DNA of 64,000 bases from Eubacteriales bacterium (GTDB lineage: Bacteria; Bacillota; Clostridia; Oscillospirales; Butyricicoccaceae): contig JAUNGQ010000003.1 in NCBI GenBank assembly GCA_030524285.1, positions 89,563-153,562 of the forward strand, read 5' to 3'. Of the stretch, positions 16,654-25,018 are shown piece by piece (the stretch's first letter is position 1; the number at the start of each line of letters is the position of its first letter). The position numbers were made by a program, and so were the translations under genes. Under the pieces are notes generated by a model. It did not search any database, was not told the DNA's origin, and was given only the letters and a program-made list of their open reading frames with translations.

Positions 16654-17229
16654 TTAATTCTCATATTTTGCCCGGAGATAAGCAATCAGGGCAGGTGTGC
16701 GGTGGTCAATATCCTCCTGTGTAATGCCACGCAGACAGGTCATTTGATCTTTTACTATATCGGAACCGGTAATCAGACAGTAACCAGTGGAAGCTTCCGT
16801 ACAGATACGGATCGACATTTTATGCCAGAGCTGTCCAGAACCGGCTGTCCGCTGTTCATATTGTGCTTTCTGCCGTTCATATAAGGCATGACCTGTGCCG
16901 ATGTCCTTCACTTCGGCACACGATATGCGCAGATGTAATGCTTGCGCCAGTGCTCTTGCGCCTTCCAAGCGCATGTCCCAGTCATGTTGTAAATATGAAG
17001 CATCTTCAGGATAATATGCTTCAATCACAGCTAGAGCAGTCCGGGCATAATGAATGCTGCTGTCCGGAAGTACTTTCAGTGGATACTGCTTCTTTAGCTG
17101 TTCCAGTGCAGTATCTAGCGGAACCGCACAGGGCTTCAGCATTGGTAGATATAACTCTATCAGTTGGTCAACCAGATCAGCAGTCTGACTGTCAATTCTC
17201 TTTTCTATCAGCATATCAAAATAATCCAT
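16654..17229 (-). CDS. Hypothetical protein, 191 residues
   Basis: A soluble, mostly helical protein with no signal peptide or membrane helix. I do not recognise the family. It begins MDYFDMLIEKRIDSQTADLVDQ and has a C-terminal ITGSDIVKDQM segment. The ATG at 17229 has AAGGAGG 7 bases upstream; a longer reading upstream lacks a ribosome site and is rejected. It is a monocistronic gene between the HPr-like gene and the envelope locus, divergent from the latter. Confidence 0.75.
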   Translation of the reverse strand: MDYFDMLIEKRIDSQTADLVDQLIELYLPMLKPCAVPLDTALEQLKKQYPLKVLPDSSIHYARTALAVIEAYYPEDASYLQHDWDMRLEGARALAQALHLRISCAEVKDIGTGHALYERQKAQYEQRTAGSGQLWHKMSIRICTEASTGYCLITGSDIVKDQMTCLRGITQEDIDHRTPALIAYLRAKYEN

Positions 17230-17297
17230 ACGATTACCTCCTTCGTCCATCCGTATGAGCAGTATACCAGAAAAAAATAAAAAGGGAAAGATTGAAT

Positions 17298-17326
17298 TTG
17301 ACATACTATGGTACTCATGATACACT
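17298..17326 (+). promoter_or_regulatory. Promoter of the GH26-SLH gene
   Basis: TTGACA and TACACT are separated by 17 bases, just upstream of an AAAGGGGG ribosome site. Confidence 0.7.
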
Positions 17327-17354
17327 TAATGTGATAACAAAAGGGGGTTTTTAT

Positions 17355-19241
17355 GTGAAAAAACGAATATTAGCAACAGCATTGTCTGTTTTTGTTGCAG
17401 CAAGTAGCCTTTCTATTTCTGCACTGGCGGACAGCAGTACGACAACGTATGATACGGCATACAAAGATTTAAACAAACGGACTGAGATTTATGTAGTCAC
17501 GGATACCAAGCCGGCATCTTATCCGTTTTATCATGCCAAATATGAGCCGCAGTGCGGAACCTACTATGGACGCACAACGGATGCAGGGCCGCTCGGCTCT
17601 GGAAGATATGGATTGCTGAATGGAGAGGGAATAAAAAATGAGTCCGTATGTTCTTTCTATTACGAACTGGGCGGCAGTATTCCGCTGAGTAGTTATGCAT
17701 ATATTTTTAGCGATTTGATTTCTTCAGGTGAGCGTGCGTTTCTGCTCAATCTGAATTTTGTCAATGAAGCGGAGGACTGCGATACCATTGTTAGAGGCGG
17801 CATCGATTCCAGAATTATTGAAACGTTCCAATATCTCTCACAATTTAAGGGGCCAATTTTCTGCCGTATCGGTGGTGAAATGAATGTATGGAGCAAAGCT
17901 GTTTCGGCGGAAAAGTTCCAGAAGGCCTATCGGCATGTAGTAGATATTGGTCATCAGTACGCCCCGAATGTTGCGTATGTGTTCTCACCCAATTACAGTA
18001 GCAGCTACAAGACGGATATGGATTCGTATTATCCGGGTGATGCTTATGTGGATTGGGTTGGCGCTTCTCTGTACTATAACCGTTATCCCAACGCTTCGGG
18101 TAGCTCAGATGCCTTTTCCGGTACAAATATGTATGGTAGTGCGCTGTTGAACGTTCAGCAGACGGTGAATCTTGGAAAGCTGCACAGTAAGCCGATTATG
18201 ATTACAGAAGGTGGCTCGGCTACCTCTCAGAATGGTATCGACACCTCTGATTTTGCTTCAGAACGTATTCGAGAGGCAATGTCCTTCCTGACAATGGTTT
18301 ATCCGCAGATTAAATGTATTATTTATTCCGATACCAATTTTAATGCACCTGGTATTTCCACGTATTCAATCACAGATAATGCAAGGGCTGCCGCAGCATA
18401 TAATCAGGCGGTAGAAGCAAATCCGACGCTGCTGCATTCGTTAGATGGTAAGGCATCCTATTATACAAAGCTTTCGGATTATAGCCAGACTTGGCAGAAA
18501 ACGATAACGCTTGCAGCCTATAGCTATTCCGCATCGCACCAGACTGCCCATTGGTATATTGATGATGAATTGAAATATTCTACGAGCACATACCCGTACA
18601 CATATACGATTGACTGCAATACCCTAACTGCCGGAGATCATACCATCAAAGTTGTTTTTGATGATGGCGCAAGTAAAAGCTATTCCTTTGATTCAGCGAA
18701 GTATTATACCGATACGCCGTTTCTGGATGTGCCGGGCAACCGGTATTATACCCAACCGGTGATCTGGGCAGTAGAGAATGGCATCACCTATGGTACGTCT
18801 GATACAACCTTCAGTCCGGAGCTGGGCTGCACACGCGGGCAGATTGTTTCGTTCCTGTATCGTGCGGCTGGCAGTCCGGTTGTATCTGGAAATAATAATC
18901 CGTTTACAGATGTAAAATCTACGGATTATTATTACGACGCAGTACAATGGGCCGTCAATAATGGTATTACCTTCGGGACAAGCGAATCGACGTTCAGTCC
19001 GAAGCAGAATTGTACCCGTGCGCAAGTGGTATCATTGCTGTGGAGGTATGAGCATTCGCCTGCTGCATCGAGCAGCATTGCATTTACTGATGTTTCTCCC
19101 GATGCATATTATTATCAGGCTGTCCGGTGGGCTGTGGAAAGCGGCGTGACAAGCGGCACAAGCGATACAACCTTCTCGCCAAAGGATACCTGCACCAGAG
19201 CACAGATTGTATCCTTCCTGTACCGGGATCTCAATTCATAA
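17355..19241 (+). CDS. Secreted GH26-like glycoside hydrolase with three SLH repeats
   Basis: A 628-residue exported wall protein. A signal peptide (about residues 1-26, cleavage near ALA-DSS) precedes a TIM-barrel-like domain to about residue 370. That domain has GH26 (beta-mannanase) features: CRIGGEMNVW with the candidate acid/base glutamate and MITEGGSAT with the candidate nucleophile. A beta-rich linker follows. Three SLH repeats (FLDVPGNRYY, FTDVKSTDYY, FTDVSPDAYY, each followed by TRxQIVSFLYR-type ends) should bind pyruvylated wall polymer. The start is GTG after GGGGG. A CsaB-type pyruvyl transferase is encoded 2.3 kb downstream. The sugar substrate is not known. Confidence 0.85.
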   Translation: MKKRILATALSVFVAASSLSISALADSSTTTYDTAYKDLNKRTEIYVVTDTKPASYPFYHAKYEPQCGTYYGRTTDAGPLGSGRYGLLNGEGIKNESVCSFYYELGGSIPLSSYAYIFSDLISSGERAFLLNLNFVNEAEDCDTIVRGGIDSRIIETFQYLSQFKGPIFCRIGGEMNVWSKAVSAEKFQKAYRHVVDIGHQYAPNVAYVFSPNYSSSYKTDMDSYYPGDAYVDWVGASLYYNRYPNASGSSDAFSGTNMYGSALLNVQQTVNLGKLHSKPIMITEGGSATSQNGIDTSDFASERIREAMSFLTMVYPQIKCIIYSDTNFNAPGISTYSITDNARAAAAYNQAVEANPTLLHSLDGKASYYTKLSDYSQTWQKTITLAAYSYSASHQTAHWYIDDELKYSTSTYPYTYTIDCNTLTAGDHTIKVVFDDGASKSYSFDSAKYYTDTPFLDVPGNRYYTQPVIWAVENGITYGTSDTTFSPELGCTRGQIVSFLYRAAGSPVVSGNNNPFTDVKSTDYYYDAVQWAVNNGITFGTSESTFSPKQNCTRAQVVSLLWRYEHSPAASSSIAFTDVSPDAYYYQAVRWAVESGVTSGTSDTTFSPKDTCTRAQIVSFLYRDLNS

Positions 19242-19262
19242 AGTAACAAGTTAAAATGATAC

Positions 19263-19302
19263 AATGGCATGATCTTCTACGTGAAGATTGTGCCATTTTT
19301 TT
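19263..19302 (+). terminator. Terminator of the GH26-SLH gene
   Basis: A long imperfect stem (19263-19277 with 19283-19297) ends in ATTTTTTTC. Confidence 0.85.
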
Positions 19303-19327
19303 CTTTATAGTTGTAAAGGATTGTTTG

Positions 19328-19356
19328 TTGCGAAAGAAATAGTCCTATGCTATAAT
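19328..19356 (+). promoter_or_regulatory. Promoter of the LtaS-like gene
   Basis: TTGCGA and TATAAT are separated by 17 bases. The leader of about 145 bases contains an 8-bp hairpin (AATGGATG 19427-19434 with CATCCATT 19445-19452). Confidence 0.65.
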
Positions 19357-19507
19357 AAAAAAATATTTAAGGCGTGTCAGAAAACAAAGAAATTGCTCAA
19401 AAAATCGCTGGAAAAAGGAATTTTGGAATGGATGGCAAACAAGGCATCCATTGTAAATATATGGTTCAGACAGAGGTTTGGAACAGTTGAATAGAGGTGT
19501 TCTTTTT

Positions 19508-21355
19508 TTGTCTCAAATAAAAAATGGGAAATGGGATATAACGGGAAAATCCCAAAAAAGTCAGATATGGATAACGTGTATCGTATTGGTTCTGGGTGCA
19601 TGTGAGCTTGGATTCTTCAGCCTGTATTTGAGTACCGGAAGCTACGAATTGGGACTGATGGCTTTTTATCTGCGCCATCCAAAGCTTATTATACTGAATA
19701 TTGCGCCGATTATATTGCTTTGCCTGCTGCTTTGGTTCATTGGCAGACGTGCATGGCTTGCCTTTTTGCTCACTAGCGCAGTCAGTATGGCATATTCGTT
19801 TGCAGAATATTGGAAGCTGATGTCGCGCAGTGAGACAGTCTATGCAGAAGAGCTTACCCTGATTGGCGAAGCACTGGAAATGAGTGAACGATATATTTCC
19901 TTTACACGGGTCATGTATATCATGATAGGGCTGATTCTGCTTGAAACACTGCTTCTACTGATTTTTTTCCGAGGCAGACCGAGCGGTGTACGTCTGCGCC
20001 TTTTGCTTACGCTGGCGGCTCTTGTGATTGGCGGCGTAGGATACCAGACGATTTATACCAGTGAGAAAGTATATAACTCTATGGAGGTTTGGGAAGCGTT
20101 AAATCCGTGGTTTGAAAACAGCCAATACATATCCAGAGGTGGTCTGTATCCGTTTCTTTACAGCATTCAGGATGCGATACCGCAAAAGCCGGATGGATAT
20201 GACAAGGATGAAACGGAGCAGCTTCTTCTCGAATACCAGACAGATGATATTCCAGACGATCAAAAGGTCAGTGTCATTTCCATCATGTTTGAAGCTTTCA
20301 GTGACTTTTCCAAATATACGGACAGCATTACAGGGCCAGACCCGTACGCCGCTTATCATCAATTGCAGCAGGAGAGCTATTCCGGTAATTTGTTTACCAA
20401 TATTTTTGCCGGAGGGACCATTGATACGGAACGCTGCGTGCTAACCGGCTTTTCTGAGTTGCCGAACTTCAGGACGCCTAGCTGGAGCTATGCACGGTAT
20501 TTTTCAGATCAGGGTTACAGCATCAATGGCTCGCATGCCGGATATCAGGCATTTTATAACCGTTCCGAGGTCAATCGTAATCTTGGACTTGGAGAGTATC
20601 TGTTTTTTGAGAACCATTACAACACGTTGTATGACGGGATTGCACCGGACAATGTGCTGCTGCCGGAAATTGCAAGGCTTTGTCAGGAACAGATGGAGGA
20701 AGGAAATCCGGTATTCTCTTACAATGTAACCTACCAGAACCACGGCCCGTACAGCGCGACGGATTCCTATTTTGAAGAAGAGTATGTCCCGCAGGGGAAT
20801 ATGTCAGATAGCAATTATAACATCATCAATAATTATTTGAGTGGTATCGCGGATACCGGTGAGCAGATGCTTGCCATGGCAGATACATTCCGTGGTTCGG
20901 ATCAGCCGGTGATCCTGCTGTTTTTTGGTGACCATAAACCATGGTTGGGGGAGCAAAGTATTGCTTATGCAGCGCTCGGAATTGATGTTACATCGCAAAA
21001 TGATCAAAGCATGTATAATTACTATCAGACCGAGTATCTGATCTGGGCAAATGATGCGGCAAAGGATGTACTGGGAAAGGAATTCATCGGTGAGGGTTCT
21101 ACAATCAGTCCGTGCTTCCTGATGAATGTGCTGTTTGAACAGTGTGGCTGGGAAGGCCCTTCCTACATGAAGCTGACAGATGAAGTGCGTGAGTTGATCC
21201 CGATTGTATCCAGCAATGATATTTTTTCAGAAAACCAAGCGTTGCTTACCGAAGCTGAGCTTTCGGAAAAAGCAACGGAAGCAATTGCCTCTATGCGTAG
21301 AACACAGTATTACCTTGCACAGGATGCAGATGGGATGCTACCAGAAAAGGGATAA
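19508..21355 (+). CDS. LtaS-like membrane sulfatase/phosphoglycerol transferase
   Basis: A 615-residue membrane protein with about five N-terminal helices and an extracellular alkaline-phosphatase/sulfatase domain, as in lipoteichoic acid synthases. Visible active-site marks are FEAFSDF (metal ligand glutamate, about residue 268), GGTIDTER with the candidate nucleophile threonine, YQNHGPYS and FFGDHKPW. The likely activity is transfer of phosphoglycerol, or another phospho-alditol, to a glycan. The TTG at 19508 has AGAGGTG 8 bases upstream. Another TTG at 19478 is possible. It is the second gene of the envelope locus. Confidence 0.83.
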   Translation: MSQIKNGKWDITGKSQKSQIWITCIVLVLGACELGFFSLYLSTGSYELGLMAFYLRHPKLIILNIAPIILLCLLLWFIGRRAWLAFLLTSAVSMAYSFAEYWKLMSRSETVYAEELTLIGEALEMSERYISFTRVMYIMIGLILLETLLLLIFFRGRPSGVRLRLLLTLAALVIGGVGYQTIYTSEKVYNSMEVWEALNPWFENSQYISRGGLYPFLYSIQDAIPQKPDGYDKDETEQLLLEYQTDDIPDDQKVSVISIMFEAFSDFSKYTDSITGPDPYAAYHQLQQESYSGNLFTNIFAGGTIDTERCVLTGFSELPNFRTPSWSYARYFSDQGYSINGSHAGYQAFYNRSEVNRNLGLGEYLFFENHYNTLYDGIAPDNVLLPEIARLCQEQMEEGNPVFSYNVTYQNHGPYSATDSYFEEEYVPQGNMSDSNYNIINNYLSGIADTGEQMLAMADTFRGSDQPVILLFFGDHKPWLGEQSIAYAALGIDVTSQNDQSMYNYYQTEYLIWANDAAKDVLGKEFIGEGSTISPCFLMNVLFEQCGWEGPSYMKLTDEVRELIPIVSSNDIFSENQALLTEAELSEKATEAIASMRRTQYYLAQDADGMLPEKG

Positions 21356-21369
21356 TCGAACAGCAACAG

Positions 21370-21418
21370 AAACCGGTCAAAGCGTCTATAGATTGTGGGG
21401 AAGGGCTTTGACCGGTTT
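21370..21418 (+). terminator. Hairpin after the LtaS-like gene
   Basis: A perfect 14-bp stem (21370-21383 with 21405-21418) with a 21-base loop. The tract after it is only partly T-rich, so termination may be incomplete. Confidence 0.55.
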
Positions 21419-21433
21419 ACAAATAGATTTTCC

Positions 21434-21462
21434 TTTTCATGTGAAGAGAAAAATGATATAAT
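21434..21462 (+). promoter_or_regulatory. Possible promoter of the GT-CsaB gene
   Basis: A perfect TATAAT has a weak TTTTCA 17 bases upstream, about 130 bases before the start. Confidence 0.45.
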
Positions 21463-21590
21463 AAAAGGTATTATGATATCCTGTTCAAATATGGAGTTTT
21501 TATCATGCATAAGATTTCCGTTATGGAAACAGAGATATGCGTTTAGAATGAACAAAACCCGGCTGATATATTGGCTGGATGGAGGATTAC

Positions 21591-23198
21591 ATGAGGATTT
21601 TACAGGTAATGGGCGGCAGCGATGTCGACGGTGTAAAAAACCATATCGTATCGCAGGCACAGGCACACAGCAGAGACTGTGAGATCTGTGTCATCAGCCT
21701 GTGTGAAAATCCTGTCTCGGAGGCTGATACAGATCAACTGTATATCAAAAGCCTTACATGTTCTGATATACAGGAAATAGAACATATAACAAAAGAATTT
21801 GTTCCTGATGTATTGTATTGCAGTGGCAGCACTGCATTTTTGGTGTGTGCCCGTCTCCGAACAAAGCTTCCTGTTCCCATTGTGGCAGAGCTGCGGACAG
21901 AAAGACAAATTGCAGATACCAGCGTGCAGAAATTTGATTTCTATCTGCCAGCATCAGAACAGCTTGCAAAAGCAATGATCCAGCGTGGGATTCGCCCGGA
22001 AATCATCTTCATGTCCGCAGATGATCAGGATATGGATGCTTATGCAGCCCATATCATGGACTGCTGTACTGCTGCAGCCCATCGTTTTGCACTGCCGAAA
22101 AACCGGCGGGATGGTTTCGTTATTTGTGGTGCATATGGCAAGGGGAATACCGGAGATGAGGCAATTCTCCAGGCAATTGTACAGGAGCTGCGTGAACTTG
22201 ATCCCGACCGTCCCATTACGATCATCACACGCTCGCCGGAGGAAGCCAAGCTGCATTATCGTACCAATGCAATTTACACCTTTCGGCTTGATCAGGTCAT
22301 TCAGAGCTTCCGCAGGGCCGCTGTTTATATCAATGGGGGCGGCAGTCTGATTCAGGATGTTACCTCATCCCGTTCCCTGCGATATTATCTGCTGACATTG
22401 GAGCTTGCGAAACAATGCGGCTGCAAGGTCATGATGTATGGCTGCGGCATTGGCCCATTGCACCATTCCCGCAATCGAAAAAAGGCTGCACGTACGATCA
22501 ATCGCTCGGTTGATGTGATTACCCTGCGTGATCGGCTGTCGTTCAATGAATTGAAGCGGATGGGGATTGACAGGCCGGACATTCATTTGTCCGCAGATCC
22601 CGCGTTCCGGTTGCAGCCAGCACCGGAACAGGATGTGCGGCAGGTGATGCAGCACCTTGGTATTCCGTTTGGGCAGGCTTTTCTTGGCGTAGGGCTGCGT
22701 GACTGGAAGGGACTGTTTAAAACAGAGGATGCCATTGCCGCAGCGCTGGATGAAGCATATGAAGCATATGGCTTGGTACCGTTGTTTGTGCCCATTGAGT
22801 ATCCGTCCGACATTGCCCCGGCAGAGCGTATCAGCAAAAAGCTACACTGTCCGAATTATGTTGTCCGTGAGCAGCAGAGTATTGCGCTGACAATTGGTCT
22901 GCTGGCACAGACAAAAGCTGTGCTGGGTGTCCGCCTGCACTCCATATTGTTTGCTGCGGCGGCGGGGGTGCCGGTAATTGGAATCAGCTATGATGTCAAG
23001 GTCGATGGCTTTTTGGATTATATCAAAAGTGATACCTGCGTCCCATTTCATGCTGTTACCAAGGAGAAGCTAGTGGGACTTATTGATGTCTGCGTTTCTG
23101 GACAAAGACAGATTGAGGTCAGGAAAATGGCAGAACAGCTTCGCGGGCTGGAACGGGAGAATATCCGGGCCGCGAAGGATATGTTAGAGCAGGAATAG
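21591..23198 (+). CDS. csaB: Glycosyltransferase N-domain fused to CsaB-type polysaccharide pyruvyl transferase
   Basis: A 535-residue two-part protein. Residues about 1-165 look like the N-terminal half of a GT-B (GT4) enzyme (MGGSDVDGVKNHIV loop, then ELRTERQ). They lack the C-terminal donor-binding half, so catalysis by this part is doubtful. From about residue 178 (ICGAYGKGNTGDEAILQ) to the end it is a CsaB-type transferase, with INGGGSLIQDVTS, YGCGIGP and GVRLHSILFAAAAGVPVIGI. CsaB adds ketal pyruvate to wall polysaccharide, the ligand for SLH domains, which fits the SLH protein upstream. ATG 21591 follows GGAGG. Confidence 0.88.
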   Translation: MRILQVMGGSDVDGVKNHIVSQAQAHSRDCEICVISLCENPVSEADTDQLYIKSLTCSDIQEIEHITKEFVPDVLYCSGSTAFLVCARLRTKLPVPIVAELRTERQIADTSVQKFDFYLPASEQLAKAMIQRGIRPEIIFMSADDQDMDAYAAHIMDCCTAAAHRFALPKNRRDGFVICGAYGKGNTGDEAILQAIVQELRELDPDRPITIITRSPEEAKLHYRTNAIYTFRLDQVIQSFRRAAVYINGGGSLIQDVTSSRSLRYYLLTLELAKQCGCKVMMYGCGIGPLHHSRNRKKAARTINRSVDVITLRDRLSFNELKRMGIDRPDIHLSADPAFRLQPAPEQDVRQVMQHLGIPFGQAFLGVGLRDWKGLFKTEDAIAAALDEAYEAYGLVPLFVPIEYPSDIAPAERISKKLHCPNYVVREQQSIALTIGLLAQTKAVLGVRLHSILFAAAAGVPVIGISYDVKVDGFLDYIKSDTCVPFHAVTKEKLVGLIDVCVSGQRQIEVRKMAEQLRGLERENIRAAKDMLEQE

Positions 23199-23249
23199 TA
23201 ACAATTAGGTAACAATCGGGCTTATTGGCATGGGCTGGCACCCGCTGCC

Positions 23250-23278
23250 TTGACTTTAAATACCCTGTATGATATACT
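23250..23278 (+). promoter_or_regulatory. Promoter of murJ and following genes
   Basis: TTGACT and TATACT are separated by 17 bases. It gives a leader of about 170 bases with a small CTGCA/TGCAG hairpin but no recognised element. Confidence 0.6.
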
Positions 23279-23454
23279 CAATAAGAATATAGATTTCTTC
23301 ACAAAAGAAACTCTGAAAAACCCGCTGGCATATAAAAAAGTGCAAAAACTGCAGTTTGCAGGAAGAAACAGCCAGCAGGCAGGGCAGGGGAAGTAACGTC
23401 TCCCGTCAATATCCAAACAGAGGATGCCCGTGCGGAGGTTTAGCGGAGGTTTAC

Positions 23455-25008
23455 ATGTCAGAGAAAAAGGCAAACCGGCTGAAAACAGTGGGGCTGGTTA
23501 TTGTTATCACGTTCTTGGGAAAAGCGCTTGGTTTGATCAGAGATATGCTGCTGGGGCATCATTTTGCCACAGGTATGGAAAGCACAGCCTTTCTGACAGC
23601 CAGTCAGATTCCCAGAAACTTTTTTGATGCGGTTTTTGCTTCAGCCATCTCATCCAGTTTTATTCCTATCTTTAATGAAATATTAGAGAAAAAAGGAAAG
23701 GATGAGGCTTTTAAGCTGACCCGCAGCTTTTTTACGTTAATGGGATTGTTTACCCTGCTGTTGAGCGGTATTGGTATCCTGTTTGCACCGCAATTGACGA
23801 CGCTGTTTGCGGATGGCTTTGATGCCGAAACAGCAGCCTTGTGTACACGGTTGTTACGTATGCTGTTCCCAACAGTCTTTTTTACGGGAATCGCATTTTC
23901 TATGGTTGGTGTTTTGCAGTCGCTGGGAGAATTTAATATTCCCGCAGCGCTCAGCATTGCGTCCAACGGCATTATTATCGTTTATTATCTGTTCTTTTGC
24001 GATCGGTTTGGTATTTATGGCCTGACCATTGCATTTTTAATTGGATGGGCCATGCAGGCGTTGATGCAGATTCCATCGCTGCATCGTTTTGGATTCCGCT
24101 ATGTTCCTTCCTTATGGCATCCCGGTATCCGCAGTATTTTTGCATTGATGCTGCCGGTCATGGTGTCTACATGGATTCAGCCGATCAATCAGGCGGTATC
24201 CACGCGATTCGGTTCGTACCTGTTTGATGGCGCAGGTGTCTCGGCAATCAATTATGCCAACAGTATTTTTACCGTTGTCGCCGGTATTCTGGTGCTTTCG
24301 ATTACCAATGTAATCTTCCCGGAAATGAGCCGGTTGAGCACACTGAACAAGACAAAAGAATTGCAGGAGCTGGTAAGCTCTTCGTTGCGTAAAATGCTGT
24401 TCCTGCTGCTGCCGATGACGGTTGGTATGATGCTGCTGTCTACACCGCTCATCCAGCTGTTTTATGAGCATGGCGTGTGGGATGATTTTTCTACCAGAAT
24501 TACAAGCCGTGCGCTGATGTTTTTATCAGTTGGCATGATTGGGTATGGCGTACAGAATGTTCTGGTTCGTGTGTTCTATGCGGAAAAGAATGGAAAGGCG
24601 CCGCTGATTACCGGTGCTGTATCGATTCTGCTCAATTTGCTGCTGTGTGCAGTGTTGTCCCCGATACTTGATGTTGCGGGACTGGCGCTGGCATCTGCAC
24701 TTTCCACCACGGCATCGGCGCTGTTGCTGCTTATATTTATGGTAAAGCGGAATCAGGGCATGTTTGATACTGTCTTTTGGAGTGCGTTGGTACGTATGGT
24801 ATGCTGTACAGCCGTAATGGGAATTGTGGTTGCTCTTGTGAAAGCAGGCTGTGTCTCTGTATTGCCGGCAACGGTAATAGGCAGATGTATTTTGCTGGCT
24901 GGCTGTACAGTAGCAGGAATTGTCAGCTATTTTGTCACAGCGCTGCTGCTGCGGCTGGACGAGCTTTCATTGGTTCGCGGAATAGTTGCCAGATTCATTG
25001 GAAAGTGA
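23455..25008 (+). CDS. murJ: Lipid II flippase MurJ family
   Basis: A 517-residue MATE/MOP-superfamily protein with about 14 helices. The N-terminal GKALGLIRDMLLGHHFATGMES segment and the FDAVFASAISSSFIPIF loop are typical of MurJ. MurJ flips lipid II; in this context a paralogue that flips a secondary wall polymer precursor is possible. The ATG at 23455 follows GCGGAGG. Its 3' end is closely followed by the start of the polymerase-glycosyltransferase gene. Confidence 0.92.
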   Translation: MSEKKANRLKTVGLVIVITFLGKALGLIRDMLLGHHFATGMESTAFLTASQIPRNFFDAVFASAISSSFIPIFNEILEKKGKDEAFKLTRSFFTLMGLFTLLLSGIGILFAPQLTTLFADGFDAETAALCTRLLRMLFPTVFFTGIAFSMVGVLQSLGEFNIPAALSIASNGIIIVYYLFFCDRFGIYGLTIAFLIGWAMQALMQIPSLHRFGFRYVPSLWHPGIRSIFALMLPVMVSTWIQPINQAVSTRFGSYLFDGAGVSAINYANSIFTVVAGILVLSITNVIFPEMSRLSTLNKTKELQELVSSSLRKMLFLLLPMTVGMMLLSTPLIQLFYEHGVWDDFSTRITSRALMFLSVGMIGYGVQNVLVRVFYAEKNGKAPLITGAVSILLNLLLCAVLSPILDVAGLALASALSTTASALLLLIFMVKRNQGMFDTVFWSALVRMVCCTAVMGIVVALVKAGCVSVLPATVIGRCILLAGCTVAGIVSYFVTALLLRLDELSLVRGIVARFIGK

Positions 25009-25018
25009 GGCGTATGAC

